Of a DNA stretch of 64,000 bases, positions 51,856 to 60,344 are shown one piece after another. Location of the stretch: assembly GCF_900101765.1 (NCBI RefSeq), contig NZ_LT627735.1, forward strand, positions 1,364,001 to 1,428,000. Direction: 5' to 3'. The notes below the pieces were generated by a model. The model was not told where the DNA came from. It did not search any database and saw nothing but the letters and a program-made list of their open reading frames with translations. A program made the translations under genes and the position numbers. Each line of letters begins with the position of its first letter. Position 1 is the stretch's first letter. This DNA is from Nonlabens sp. Hel1_33_55. Lineage in GTDB: Bacteria > Bacteroidota > Bacteroidia > Flavobacteriales > Flavobacteriaceae.

Positions 51856-52959
51856 ATGGGTACGAGAGCTACCTCGCGAGCGATCGCTTTTGGACTATTA
51901 CGAGCACTTCTCATCATTGCTGGAGTGTTTATCCTTGCGTGGTTTCTTTGGGAAATCCAATCAGTTCTATTTTACATAGGATTTGCTGCGGTGTTATCCC
52001 TAGTAGGAAGACCTATTGTCTTATTCTTTAGAGATAGGCTAAGGATTCCCAATACACTGGCCGTTATTCTCACACTGATTATTCTGTTTTCCATAATTGT
52101 TGGCGCCATCCTCTTGATCATACCAGTCATTGCAGAACAAGGTGAAAATATTTCCAAAATTGATATTGATGAAGTACGGGAAAATCTAGAGGTCTTGAAC
52201 CAACAGATTAGTGATTATTTTGGGATTGAAAACGTCAACGTTCTGGAACGTATTCAAAATCTTGAGTTCGTGAAAGAAAACCTCACTATGGATCTCGTTC
52301 CGCAGTTTGTGAATGGCTTTTTTGGTACGTTGGGAAGTTTGATGATCGGGCTTTTCTCCATTCTATTTATAGCTTTCTTTTTACTTAAAGACAGTAGATT
52401 ACTTCTGGAAGGCGTACTCGTTTTCTCAAAAAAAGGTAATGAAGGTCAGTTCCTAAGAGCATTTACTAAAATCAAGCAACTCCTTTCTCGCTATTTCATC
52501 GGCCTGATTTTTCAGATTGTTATCCTATTCGTATTGTACGGTATATTGTTATTGTCATTAGGAACTGAAAATGCGCTGATCATTGCCTTTTTCTGTGCGC
52601 TTCTTAACCTCATTCCATACTTGGGTCCAGCTATAGGATACATTTTAATGAGCGCGTTTGTCATAAGTGACAATCTAGGAGCTAATTTTACCAATATCAT
52701 CTTGCCACAACTTATCGTAGTGATGATAGGGTATGGTATCATTCAACTTATTGATAATTTCTTGAACCAGCCTTTGATTTTTGGAAAGTCGGTCAAATCA
52801 CATCCATTAGAGATTTTTATTATCATTTTGATCGCTGGATTAGTGTTCGGGATTATAGGATTAGTACTTGCTATTCCTACTTATACTGCGATCAAGGTTA
52901 TTTCCAAAGAATTTTTGAGCGAGTATAAAATCGTTAAGAAACTGACCCAAAACCTGTAG
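51856..52959 (+). CDS. AI-2E family transporter
   Basis: A 367-residue membrane protein with about eight helices in the AI-2E/PerM arrangement: three N-terminal helices, a soluble amphipathic region (residues ~95-145), then a five-helix C-terminal half with LIPYLGPAIGYIL and DNFLNQPLIFGKSVKSHPLEIFIIIL, both diagnostic. Substrates in the family are diverse (autoinducer-2 export, ions), so no transport role is claimed. It lies six bases after the DUF4159 gene. Confidence 0.9.
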   Translation: MGTRATSRAIAFGLLRALLIIAGVFILAWFLWEIQSVLFYIGFAAVLSLVGRPIVLFFRDRLRIPNTLAVILTLIILFSIIVGAILLIIPVIAEQGENISKIDIDEVRENLEVLNQQISDYFGIENVNVLERIQNLEFVKENLTMDLVPQFVNGFFGTLGSLMIGLFSILFIAFFLLKDSRLLLEGVLVFSKKGNEGQFLRAFTKIKQLLSRYFIGLIFQIVILFVLYGILLLSLGTENALIIAFFCALLNLIPYLGPAIGYILMSAFVISDNLGANFTNIILPQLIVVMIGYGIIQLIDNFLNQPLIFGKSVKSHPLEIFIIILIAGLVFGIIGLVLAIPTYTAIKVISKEFLSEYKIVKKLTQNL

Positions 52960-52964
52960 AGTCT

Positions 52965-54134
52965 ATGAATCACGCTGTGCTGCAACCACAGGTGAGAACC
53001 TATCTACTGGAGCATTTACATGAGAATGTAGCTGCATTTGTATTGCGCTCACATCCATTTGAAATTGATAATAAAGAGCTGGCGCAGCAGCTTGTGGGAC
53101 TTCAAAAAGCACAAGCTAAATTCCCATTGCTTTTCAATTGTGAACATGTTTTCTACCCGCCTAAAGTTAATTTAGAGCAAACGAGTAGTTGGGAAACGGC
53201 AGTCTATAAATCTAAGATTGTTCAAGGCGATTCCATGGTCGATCTTACGGGTGGTTTGGGGATTGATGATATCGCTTTCGCGAAAGCGTATTCCACAACA
53301 ATCCACGTAGAACTCGACCCTGATCTACAAGAAATCGCTGCACACAATTTTAAAACACTAGAGCTTCCCATAGAAAGCCACCAAGGCGATGGCATTTCAT
53401 TTCTCAAAGAGGCAGGTTTAAAATTTGATCTCATCTACCTGGATCCCAGCCGTAAAACAGCGGCTACAAATAAAGCCATCCTGCTAACCGATTATGAGCC
53501 TGATGTCACCAAACATAAAGAGCTACTTTTTGAAAAGGGTGAATATATTATGATTAAAACCTCGCCCATGCTCGATATCACTGCTGGAATGAGACAGTTG
53601 GAACACGTGGCGCAAATCCATATCGTAGCGGTTAAAAATGAGGTAAAGGAATTGCTTTGGATATTGAAAAAGAACGTTGAGAATACTAAGATGTTCGCGG
53701 TCAATCTGGCTACAAATCAGCCGGTTTTTGATTTCAATCTGGATTCTACAGCTAATATTGTGATTGATTCACCTAAAAAGTATCTATACGAACCTAATGC
53801 CGCTATTATGAAATCACAGGCGTTTGGTGAGGTGTGCAGTCAATATGGTGTCTCAAAAATTGATCAAGATGCCCATTTATTCACACGAGAAGATTTAATC
53901 CAATTTCCTGGGAGGTGTTTTAAGATTTTAGAAGTACACGACTATAAGCCTAAGATCATAAAACGCCAATATGGGAAAGGTGCGCATGCTGTTGTGACGA
54001 GAAACTTTCGCGAAAGCGTAAAAAAATTAAGGACTATATTTAATTTTGAAGAACACGAGACCAACTACCTCTTTTTTACAAGCATTGCTGGTCGCGGTCC
54101 CGTGGTAATTGAGGCAATAAAAATCCGATCATGA
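52965..54134 (+). CDS. Class I SAM-dependent methyltransferase, THUMP-like
   Basis: A 389-residue protein with an N-terminal helical region and a Rossmann methyltransferase core: SMVDLTGGLGIDDIAFAKA (SAM-binding motif I, with Asp and GGLG), VELDPDLQEIAAHN, and FDLIYLDPSRK (a DPSR variant of the DPPY-like motif). A C-terminal THUMP-like segment follows from about 320 (the family is known in Bacteroidota). The substrate is probably RNA. The 16-bp palindrome is read as IAFAKA right behind motif I, and a second partial copy (AACTTTCGCGAAAGCG) lies at 54003. Overlaps the sirtuin gene by four bases. Confidence 0.8.
   Translation: MNHAVLQPQVRTYLLEHLHENVAAFVLRSHPFEIDNKELAQQLVGLQKAQAKFPLLFNCEHVFYPPKVNLEQTSSWETAVYKSKIVQGDSMVDLTGGLGIDDIAFAKAYSTTIHVELDPDLQEIAAHNFKTLELPIESHQGDGISFLKEAGLKFDLIYLDPSRKTAATNKAILLTDYEPDVTKHKELLFEKGEYIMIKTSPMLDITAGMRQLEHVAQIHIVAVKNEVKELLWILKKNVENTKMFAVNLATNQPVFDFNLDSTANIVIDSPKKYLYEPNAAIMKSQAFGEVCSQYGVSKIDQDAHLFTREDLIQFPGRCFKILEVHDYKPKIIKRQYGKGAHAVVTRNFRESVKKLRTIFNFEEHETNYLFFTSIAGRGPVVIEAIKIRS
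53273..53288. repeat. Highly iterated palindrome, copy 14 of 16 (coding)
   Basis: Perfect CGCTTTCGCGAAAGCG inside the methyltransferase gene, read as AFAKA behind SAM motif I. Partial copy at 54003-54018 in the same gene. Confidence 0.95.
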
Positions 54135-54823
54135 AAAAAATCATCATTCTATCTGGCGCCGGCGTTAGTGCAGAAAGTGGTATTGCAACCTTTAGGGATG
54201 CAGATGGTTTGTGGGAAGGACACGATGTGATGGAAGTGGCATCACCTCAAGGATTTGAAAACAATCCATCGCTGGTGCTTGATTTTTATAACCAGCGTCG
54301 TGCGCAACTCAAAACGGTAAAACCCAATGAGGCGCACTATTGCATAGCCGCACTGGAACGCAATTATGAAGTTCACGTTATCACGCAAAATGTAGATGAC
54401 CTTCACGAGCGTGCCGGATCGTCTAATGTTTTGCACTTGCATGGTGAATTACTAAAAGCGCGCAGCACTTCAAATCCTGAGTACATCATAGAGTGGCCAG
54501 ATGACATCACAGCAATGGATTCCTGTCCTGACGGTTCCCAAATGCGACCACATATCGTGTGGTTTGGTGAAGAAGTACCAGCTATGGAAAAAGCCATTGA
54601 GCTTACATCACAGGCAGATGCTGTCATTATTGTAGGTACATCGTTGCAAGTCTATCCAGCAGCAGGACTCATGCATTATGCTCCAGACGACACTCCTATT
54701 TTTCTGGTCGATCCACGACCTAATCTCGAGAGTCACGGCAATCTAACCGTGATTGAAGAAAATGCAAGCACAGGTGTACGCAAGGCTTGTGATATCATTA
54801 ATGTTTCATTACCTAATACGTAA
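54131..54823 (+). CDS. cobB: NAD-dependent protein deacylase (sirtuin)
   Basis: A 230-residue Sir2 enzyme that removes acyl groups from lysine using NAD. Conserved blocks: GAGVSAESGIATFRD, FYNQRRAQL, TQNVDDLHERAG and the catalytic His104 in LHLHGEL, then WFGEEVP and VGTSLQVYPA. Tyr53 and Arg56 form the Y-x-x-R pair associated with desuccinylase/demalonylase activity. The zinc-binding region (residues ~110-140) has a single Cys132 instead of four cysteines. Translationally coupled to the methyltransferase upstream. Confidence 0.92.
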   Translation: MKKIIILSGAGVSAESGIATFRDADGLWEGHDVMEVASPQGFENNPSLVLDFYNQRRAQLKTVKPNEAHYCIAALERNYEVHVITQNVDDLHERAGSSNVLHLHGELLKARSTSNPEYIIEWPDDITAMDSCPDGSQMRPHIVWFGEEVPAMEKAIELTSQADAVIIVGTSLQVYPAAGLMHYAPDDTPIFLVDPRPNLESHGNLTVIEENASTGVRKACDIINVSLPNT

Positions 54824-54828
54824 CTCTA

Positions 54829-55404
54829 TTGGCACTACCTATACTCAAAGAACAATTAGCCGATTTATATGCCTATAAGGAATCGCGAGTGCGCCTAGCG
54901 ACTAAATTTGTGGAGCGAGGAGCTATTGAAGATCTTATCGATTACTGTCATCCAGCTTCTGGAGTTTCTTATAAAGCATGCTGGTGTCTGGAACAGGCCT
55001 ATCGCCTGTTTCCAGAAGTTTGTTATCCGCATATTGAGAAAATCTACCAACTTTACATTACGCCAGTGGACTTGAGCGGCATGCGCTGCCTGCTTAAAAT
55101 AGGTTTTGAGATGCTCAAATGCTATTATGGCCCACGCGATCATGAAATCAAGCAGCTCATAACGCAGCCTATGAAAGAGCAATTGACGAGAGCCGCTTTT
55201 GATGCAATGATCAATGCTGGTGGAAGGTCTGCAAACCTTATGTATGCTACTAGGAGCCTTTATCTCATGCGCAATGAGTTTGAATTGATACCAGATCAAT
55301 TGCCCGCTTTTATTGAACGCCAGTTGATGGATCCAGAAAATAAAGGCTACCGCAGTTGTGGTCGCGAGATCTTGACAAAACTGAGCTGGCAAAAACAAGC
55401 ATAA
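54829..55404 (+). CDS. HEAT-like helical protein of unknown function
   Basis: A 191-residue all-helical protein, starting at TTG, with repeated helix pairs suggesting HEAT-type repeats (FVERGAIEDLIDYCHPASGVSYKACWCLEQAYRLF, then HIEKIYQLYITPVDLSGMRCLLKIGFEML). Flavobacterial relatives are sometimes called adenylosuccinate lyase because they sit next to purB; no lyase signature is present. It lies five bases after the sirtuin and 64 bases before purB. Function unknown. Confidence 0.7.
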   Translation: MALPILKEQLADLYAYKESRVRLATKFVERGAIEDLIDYCHPASGVSYKACWCLEQAYRLFPEVCYPHIEKIYQLYITPVDLSGMRCLLKIGFEMLKCYYGPRDHEIKQLITQPMKEQLTRAAFDAMINAGGRSANLMYATRSLYLMRNEFELIPDQLPAFIERQLMDPENKGYRSCGREILTKLSWQKQA

Positions 55405-55441
55405 CCATCATTTTCAAGGTGCTGTATCGCTGTTAAAATCT

Positions 55442-55449
55442 TATTTTTG
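55442..55449 (+). promoter_or_regulatory. -7 box of purB
   Basis: TATTTTTG matches TAnnTTTG and lies 19 bases before the ATG; no ideal TTG upstream. Confidence 0.55.
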
Positions 55450-55468
55450 CAAGCTTTAAAGATCCACT

Positions 55469-56803
55469 ATGTCATTACAAGCTATTTCTCCCATTGACGG
55501 CCGCTATCATTCTAAGGTTGCTAACCTTGCAAACTATTTTTCTGAAGCTGCACTTATCAAATACAGAGTGCTTATTGAGGTGGAATATTTTATCGCTTTG
55601 AGCGAAAGCGGAATCTCACAACTACAACCGTTCAAGGAAGAAACTAAATCATTGCTTAAAGATCTTTATCGCAAGTTTAGCGAGGATGATGCCAAGGAAA
55701 TCAAGTTTATAGAAAAAACAACCAACCACGATGTCAAAGCTGTGGAGTATCTTCTGAAGAAAAAATTTGATATGATGGATCTTAAAGCCCACAAAGAATT
55801 CATCCATTTTGGCCTTACATCACAGGATATCAACAATACGGCGATACCGTTATCTATCAAGGATGCTGTGGAAGAAGTTTACATTCCAGAATTGGAGGCG
55901 CTTATTTCACAGTTAGAAGGTTTAGTCAATGACTGGAAAGATATTCCCATGCTGGCGCGTACTCATGGACAACCAGCCTCACCTACCCGATTAGGTAAAG
56001 AATTCAATGTGTTTGTAGTTCGCTTAAAGGAGCAATTATCAACACTTAAGAGTACTCCCAATGCAGCAAAATTTGGTGGTGCAACTGGGAACTTTAATGC
56101 ACATCACGTTGCATTTCCTAAGGTCGACTGGAAAGCCTTTGGGTCAGAATTTGTAGAAAATAGATTGGGATTGAAACATAGTTTTCCAACTACCCAGATT
56201 GAGCATTACGATTTTATGGCCTCTTTGTTTGATGCCATGAAGCGTATCAATACGATTTTGATTGATTTGGATCGAGATATATGGACCTACATATCCATGG
56301 ATTATTTCAAACAAAAAATAAAGGCTGGCGAGATAGGCTCTAGCGCTATGCCGCATAAAGTGAATCCCATCGATTTTGAGAATAGTGAAGGAAATTTAGG
56401 TTTAGCCAATGCTGTATTTGAACACCTAGCGGCAAAACTTCCTATTTCAAGATTACAACGTGATCTGACTGATTCTACAGTATTACGTAATGTAGGTGTA
56501 CCTATCGCCCATACGATTATAGCTTTTAAGGCAACATCAAAAGGCTTAGGTAAACTCCTACTCAATCCATCTAAAATTGAACAAGATCTTGAGAACAATT
56601 GGGCTGTAGTGGCAGAAGCTGTTCAAACTATTCTAAGACGCGAGGCTTATCCCAATCCATATGAAGCGTTGAAGCAGCTCACAAGAACCAATGAAAAGAT
56701 TACCGCCGCTAGCATGGCTGATTTCATTGAAGGTTTAGACGTTAAAGATTCTGTGAAAAATGAATTAAGAGGTATTTCACCATCCTCATTCACAGGTATA
56801 TAG
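55469..56803 (+). CDS. purB: Adenylosuccinate lyase
   Basis: A 444-residue enzyme of the fumarase/aspartase superfamily that removes fumarate from SAICAR and from adenylosuccinate. Present are SPIDGRYHSKVANL, TNHDVKAVEYLL, HFGLTSQDINNTA, ARTHGQPASPTRLGKE (catalytic His), and the flexible signature loop GSSAMPHKVNPIDFEN. Length is normal. A degraded palindrome near 55592 falls in codons for ALSESG. No terminator was seen downstream. Confidence 0.97.
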   Translation: MSLQAISPIDGRYHSKVANLANYFSEAALIKYRVLIEVEYFIALSESGISQLQPFKEETKSLLKDLYRKFSEDDAKEIKFIEKTTNHDVKAVEYLLKKKFDMMDLKAHKEFIHFGLTSQDINNTAIPLSIKDAVEEVYIPELEALISQLEGLVNDWKDIPMLARTHGQPASPTRLGKEFNVFVVRLKEQLSTLKSTPNAAKFGGATGNFNAHHVAFPKVDWKAFGSEFVENRLGLKHSFPTTQIEHYDFMASLFDAMKRINTILIDLDRDIWTYISMDYFKQKIKAGEIGSSAMPHKVNPIDFENSEGNLGLANAVFEHLAAKLPISRLQRDLTDSTVLRNVGVPIAHTIIAFKATSKGLGKLLLNPSKIEQDLENNWAVVAEAVQTILRREAYPNPYEALKQLTRTNEKITAASMADFIEGLDVKDSVKNELRGISPSSFTGI

Positions 56804-56900
56804 CGTTTTTTAATAAGTTAATTCCTACTTAATTGTGGTTTAGTTAACGGCCTTAAGCATGCTCTATTAGTAAATTGCAGTACAATCAATTAATAAACCT

Positions 56901-57056
56901 ATGAGCATACTGACTATTATTCTAAACATTCTTATACCACCACTAGGTGTTGGATTAGCTAAAGGATTTGGGAAAGATTTTATCATTAACCTAATCTTAA
57001 CTCTAATCTTCTTTATACCTGGTGTCATTCACGCATTTATTGTGACATCTAGATAA
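56901..57056 (+). CDS. YqaE/Pmp3 family small membrane protein
   Basis: A 51-residue protein with two membrane helices and the clear UPF0057 signature: NILIPPLGVGLAKGFGKDF, then INLILTLIFFIPGVIHAF. Pmp3 family peptides are linked to membrane potential and salt or cold stress. The gene is short enough to be missed by length filters. It begins 97 bases after purB and is followed 46 bases later by an acidic lipoprotein gene. Confidence 0.93.
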   Translation: MSILTIILNILIPPLGVGLAKGFGKDFIINLILTLIFFIPGVIHAFIVTSR

Positions 57057-57102
57057 GAATACCGAACATTAACTACTATATTAATTACCAAAAATCAAAC
57101 TT

Positions 57103-57675
57103 ATGAAGATTAAAATATTATCCATATTCGCTTTAATTGCAATGCTAACAAGCTGTGATATCAAGAAAACTGAAGGTGGGGACATGCCAGAACTAGATGT
57201 CGATGTTGAAGCTGAAGCAGGAGAACTTCCAGAATACGATGTAGACTGGATGGATGTTGACGTTACAACAACTACTAAAATGGTCGAAGTACCTAAATTA
57301 GTTGTCGTAATGGAAGAAGAAGAGGTGGAAGTACCAGTTCTTGATGTAGACATGCCAGGAGACAAAATGGAAAGAACTCTAACTGTAGAAGCAGAAATTG
57401 CTGGAACAGATCAGGATCTAGACATTAAAGAAGTAAGAGCAACAAATAATAAATTGTTTGTTATTGCTACCCTAGAAGATAACGGTACAGATCTACAAGG
57501 AAAAACAGTACGTAAACAAGATCAAGTTGTGCTTAATGCACCTAACATGGAAGTTGAATATATTATTGTAGGTGACAAGCCTAACAGAATGTTCAACAAC
57601 AACAATAGATACTATTCAAATATGAATAGTTTTGACAACGATGTTGCAAATGCGCAGGTTATTTATAGTAACTAA
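57103..57675 (+). CDS. Acidic lipoprotein with imperfect short repeats
   Basis: A 190-residue lipoprotein (lipobox MLTSCD). The mature N-terminal half is strongly acidic with imperfect repeats of P-E-L/Y-D-V-D and V-P-x-L-x-V-x-M type (MPELDVDVE, LPEYDVDWMDVDV, EVPKLVVVME, VPVLDVDMP). The second half is more ordered (IKEVRATNNKLFVIATLEDNGTDLQG) and Asn-rich at the end. A calcium- or cation-binding role is possible from charge alone. It probably shares a transcript with the YqaE gene and ends at a strong terminator. Not recognised as a named family. Confidence 0.7.
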   Translation: MKIKILSIFALIAMLTSCDIKKTEGGDMPELDVDVEAEAGELPEYDVDWMDVDVTTTTKMVEVPKLVVVMEEEEVEVPVLDVDMPGDKMERTLTVEAEIAGTDQDLDIKEVRATNNKLFVIATLEDNGTDLQGKTVRKQDQVVLNAPNMEVEYIIVGDKPNRMFNNNNRYYSNMNSFDNDVANAQVIYSN

Positions 57676-57705
57676 GAGCATTTAAAAATTGAAATGAAAA
57701 AGAAG

Positions 57706-57734
57706 AAAATGGCGCCCAATGGGCGCCATTTTTT
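57706..57734. terminator. Bidirectional Rho-independent terminator
   Basis: Twelve-base stem AAAATGGCGCCC/GGGCGCCATTTT (loop AAT), with A's before and T8 after; shared by the acidic lipoprotein and mazG. Confidence 0.92.
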
Positions 57735-58511
57735 TTATCCCAGCTTTTTAGCTTCATCCCAGAAAACATCCATTTCTGCTAGAGTCATACCACTCAATTT
57801 TTTACCTAGATCGGCTGCTTTTGATTCTAGGTATTGAAAACGCTTGATGAATTTTTTATTGGTACGCTCTAGTGCGTCCTCAGGATTAACACCTAGATGC
57901 TTTCCGTAGTTGACTAGAGAGAATAGAACATCACCAAATTCTGCCTCAATGGTGTCTTTGTTCCCTTTGTCTATTTCTACCTGCAACTCTTCCAGTTCTT
58001 CTTCCAATTTTTCTTTGACTTGTTCTGGTCGTTCCCAATCAAAACCAACACCAGCCACTTTATCTTGAATGCGGGAACTTTTTACCAAAGCCGGCAAACT
58101 GGTGGGCACGCCTTCCAAAACACTTTTTTTACCTTCCTTGAGCTTGAGCGCTTCCCAGTTCTGCTTTACTTCTTCTTCATCTGCAACCTCAACATCACCA
58201 TAGATATGTGGATGTCTTGAAACCAATTTGTCGCAAATTCCATGAGCCACACTAGCGATATCAAAATCATTTGTTTCTGAACCTATTTTTGCATAGAAAA
58301 CAATGTGTAATAACAAATCACCCAACTCCTTGGGAATCTCTTCCATATCGTTATCCAGTATTGCATCGCCCAACTCATAGGTCTCCTCGATGGTCAAATG
58401 CCGCAGGGATTGCAAGGTCTGTTTGCGATCCCATGGACAGCCTTCGCGCAATTCATCCATGATGGTGAGCAGTCGATCCAGCGCCTCCAATTGTTTTTTT
58501 CTGTTATTCAT
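57735..58511 (-). CDS. mazG: Nucleoside triphosphate pyrophosphohydrolase MazG
   Basis: A 258-residue two-domain MazG. Each half has the E-x-x-E...E-x-x-D metal pattern: EETYELGDAILDNDMEEIPKELGDLLLHIVFY in the first and EEELEELQVEIDKGNKDTIEAEFGDVLFSLVNY in the second. MazG hydrolyses (d)NTPs to monophosphates and in E. coli dampens the ppGpp response. The N-terminal MDELREGCPWDRKQT is diagnostic. A second, smaller member of the superfamily lies at 6503-6895. Confidence 0.95.
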   Translation of the reverse strand: MNNRKKQLEALDRLLTIMDELREGCPWDRKQTLQSLRHLTIEETYELGDAILDNDMEEIPKELGDLLLHIVFYAKIGSETNDFDIASVAHGICDKLVSRHPHIYGDVEVADEEEVKQNWEALKLKEGKKSVLEGVPTSLPALVKSSRIQDKVAGVGFDWERPEQVKEKLEEELEELQVEIDKGNKDTIEAEFGDVLFSLVNYGKHLGVNPEDALERTNKKFIKRFQYLESKAADLGKKLSGMTLAEMDVFWDEAKKLG

Positions 58512-58572
58512 GACATAGCTTTATGATGATGCAGTAACATCCTATTTTTGTAGTGAAGCGGTTTGATGATTA

Positions 58573-58588
58573 CGCTTTCGCGAAAGCG
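58573..58588. repeat. Highly iterated palindrome, copy 15 of 16 (intergenic)
   Basis: Perfect CGCTTTCGCGAAAGCG between divergent mazG and the thioredoxin gene; minus-strand flanks are AGTT and TAAT. Confidence 0.95.
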
Positions 58589-58648
58589 AACTCAACCAAA
58601 AACTACTTTGGTATAAAATTAGATATCAAGTAGCCAAATGCCTTACTT

Positions 58649-59398
58649 ATGAAATATATTCTTATCACTTTTTGTTCACTTTTTATGATGATTGCTGCAA
58701 ATGCGCAGGATTTTATCAAGGATGACGAGATGGCAAATACAGTAATAAAAGCAGATGATGAGATGAAAGTACTCTACTTTACAGCTAGCTGGTGCGGCCC
58801 TTGTAAAATGATGAAACCTGGTATTGCAAAGATGGCTAGCGACCCAGATGCGGTAGGTACGATCTACAAAATGGACATCGACCAAAATATTACGGACGAT
58901 ATTATTGGTATCTCTGGAGTTCCAACATTTATGTTCATTAAAAACGGAACTATCCTGGGACAACATACGGGTGCCATGGGAGATTCTGGACTCAAAACCA
59001 TGTTTGCTAAGCATGCAAAAATGAAACCCACTGGTAACGCACTTACCTACAAACCTGTTCCTAGTAAATATGATTTGGTTGCTGGTGCACACCCAAAACT
59101 CACTAAAAAGAACCTTGAGACTGTATGGCATAATGAGGCAAACCTCAATAAACTGGCCTGGTCGATCTATAATAATCTAGAAGACACCAAAGACTTGCAA
59201 GCTGGTTTAAATCTGGTCAATAGATCTTTTGAACTTAAGAAAAACAGTGGCACCCTGTTCTTGAAAACTAGCTATCTAAATAAATTAGGAGCTACAAAAG
59301 ATGCGTTGTCAACGGGTCGCAAGGCACGAGAAATGATGGTTGCTAATGGTGAGCACACTGGTACTATCGATAAATTACTCACTGAAATTAAGGGTTAA
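58649..59398 (+). CDS. Secreted thioredoxin-family protein
   Basis: A 249-residue exported protein (signal cleavage near ANAQ). Residues ~25-125 are a thioredoxin fold with FTASWCGPCKMMKP and the cis-Pro in ISGVPTFMFI. The C-terminal ~110 residues are helical, with a TPR-like character (NNLEDTKDLQAGLNLVNRSFEL). It likely acts on periplasmic thiols; the added helical domain may recruit a partner. The stop codon overlaps the convergent lipoprotein stop within TTAA. Confidence 0.85.
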   Translation: MKYILITFCSLFMMIAANAQDFIKDDEMANTVIKADDEMKVLYFTASWCGPCKMMKPGIAKMASDPDAVGTIYKMDIDQNITDDIIGISGVPTFMFIKNGTILGQHTGAMGDSGLKTMFAKHAKMKPTGNALTYKPVPSKYDLVAGAHPKLTKKNLETVWHNEANLNKLAWSIYNNLEDTKDLQAGLNLVNRSFELKKNSGTLFLKTSYLNKLGATKDALSTGRKAREMMVANGEHTGTIDKLLTEIKG

Positions 59399-60276
59399 TC
59401 CAATTCTCTTTCAAGAAGCAGCTCCTGGAAATCTTCCCAACATGCATTTTTCTTTTCAACTTGTGTAGAATCTGTTAGCAGCAAACATTGATAGAATTTC
59501 TTGCTTTGCTCATTAGGCGTTATGTTTTCCAGCTCTCTCAATTCTTTATGAAATATAGAATCACTGACCTGGGCTGCTAGATTTGTCCTATAAATAGGAT
59601 ATTGACCAAAGTTCCTGAACACATCACCTATGGTATTCATTTGCTCATAGGCCTTGTCATAGTCACCAACGTGTTCATAATACAGTGCACTATCAACGTT
59701 ACCTCTAGAATCTTGAAAGTGTCTAATAATGCGATCACTTTGCCAATCGTATTCCAAAAAGTTCTTTGCCAACTGGCCGAAGCTTTTTCCCTCGAACACA
59801 TTATAAAAATTGACCAGAACAAATTCACCTTTTGAATTTTCCTTTAGATAAAGAACTAAGTAATTCAACACCTGATCTTTCAATAAGTCAACAACATCAA
59901 GGGTTAATACAGATACGGGACCATCTTGTCTAACATCTAGAAGTCTTACCGTAAGTTCTTGATTTGCTATATCATGAGTCAATGCAGAAATACTTTGTCC
60001 CAAGCTATTGATGAGGATTCCCATCACAACAGACTGTTCCTGAGCCTTCATTTGATAGAAATTTTTACCAAGACGTTTTGAAAACGACTTATGATCAAAC
60101 TGATCCATGACCACTTGCGGTCGATCTGAAGCAATGGCATCGATCATACTAGTTGCGGTCATGTCTAGCTTTTGCTGTTGATCTTTAGTTAAAGGGATTT
60201 CTTCTACAATATCAGATTCGGTTTTGCAGGAGATAATGGAAATGAATAAGATGAATAGGTATAATGTTGATTTCAT
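59395..60276 (-). CDS. Lipoprotein of unknown function
   Basis: A 293-residue lipoprotein (lipobox SIISC). The mature part has a helical start (QQQKLDMTATSMIDAIASDR), a mixed alpha/beta centre (VSVLTLDVVDLLKDQVLNYLVLYLKE, EFVLVNFYNVFEGKSFGQLAKNF) reminiscent of NTF2-like proteins, and a helical C-terminus. I do not recognise the family. Converges on the thioredoxin gene with overlapping stop codons. Confidence 0.65.
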   Translation of the reverse strand: MKSTLYLFILFISIISCKTESDIVEEIPLTKDQQQKLDMTATSMIDAIASDRPQVVMDQFDHKSFSKRLGKNFYQMKAQEQSVVMGILINSLGQSISALTHDIANQELTVRLLDVRQDGPVSVLTLDVVDLLKDQVLNYLVLYLKENSKGEFVLVNFYNVFEGKSFGQLAKNFLEYDWQSDRIIRHFQDSRGNVDSALYYEHVGDYDKAYEQMNTIGDVFRNFGQYPIYRTNLAAQVSDSIFHKELRELENITPNEQSKKFYQCLLLTDSTQVEKKNACWEDFQELLLERELD

Positions 60277-60344
60277 AAAAAAAGGTTGGTGTCCAAATAT
60301 AAATATTGATGGACGCCAACCTTACTAAAATTGATCTGGATTTT

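Noticed and set aside
54895..55398. A 167-codon open frame antisense to the HEAT-like gene
   Set aside because: It mirrors the sense gene, is rich in odd residue runs, and has no start or promoter signals.
54829..55404. Adenylosuccinate lyase fragment
   Set aside because: The label would come from proximity to purB; the protein has no lyase signature and a complete purB follows.
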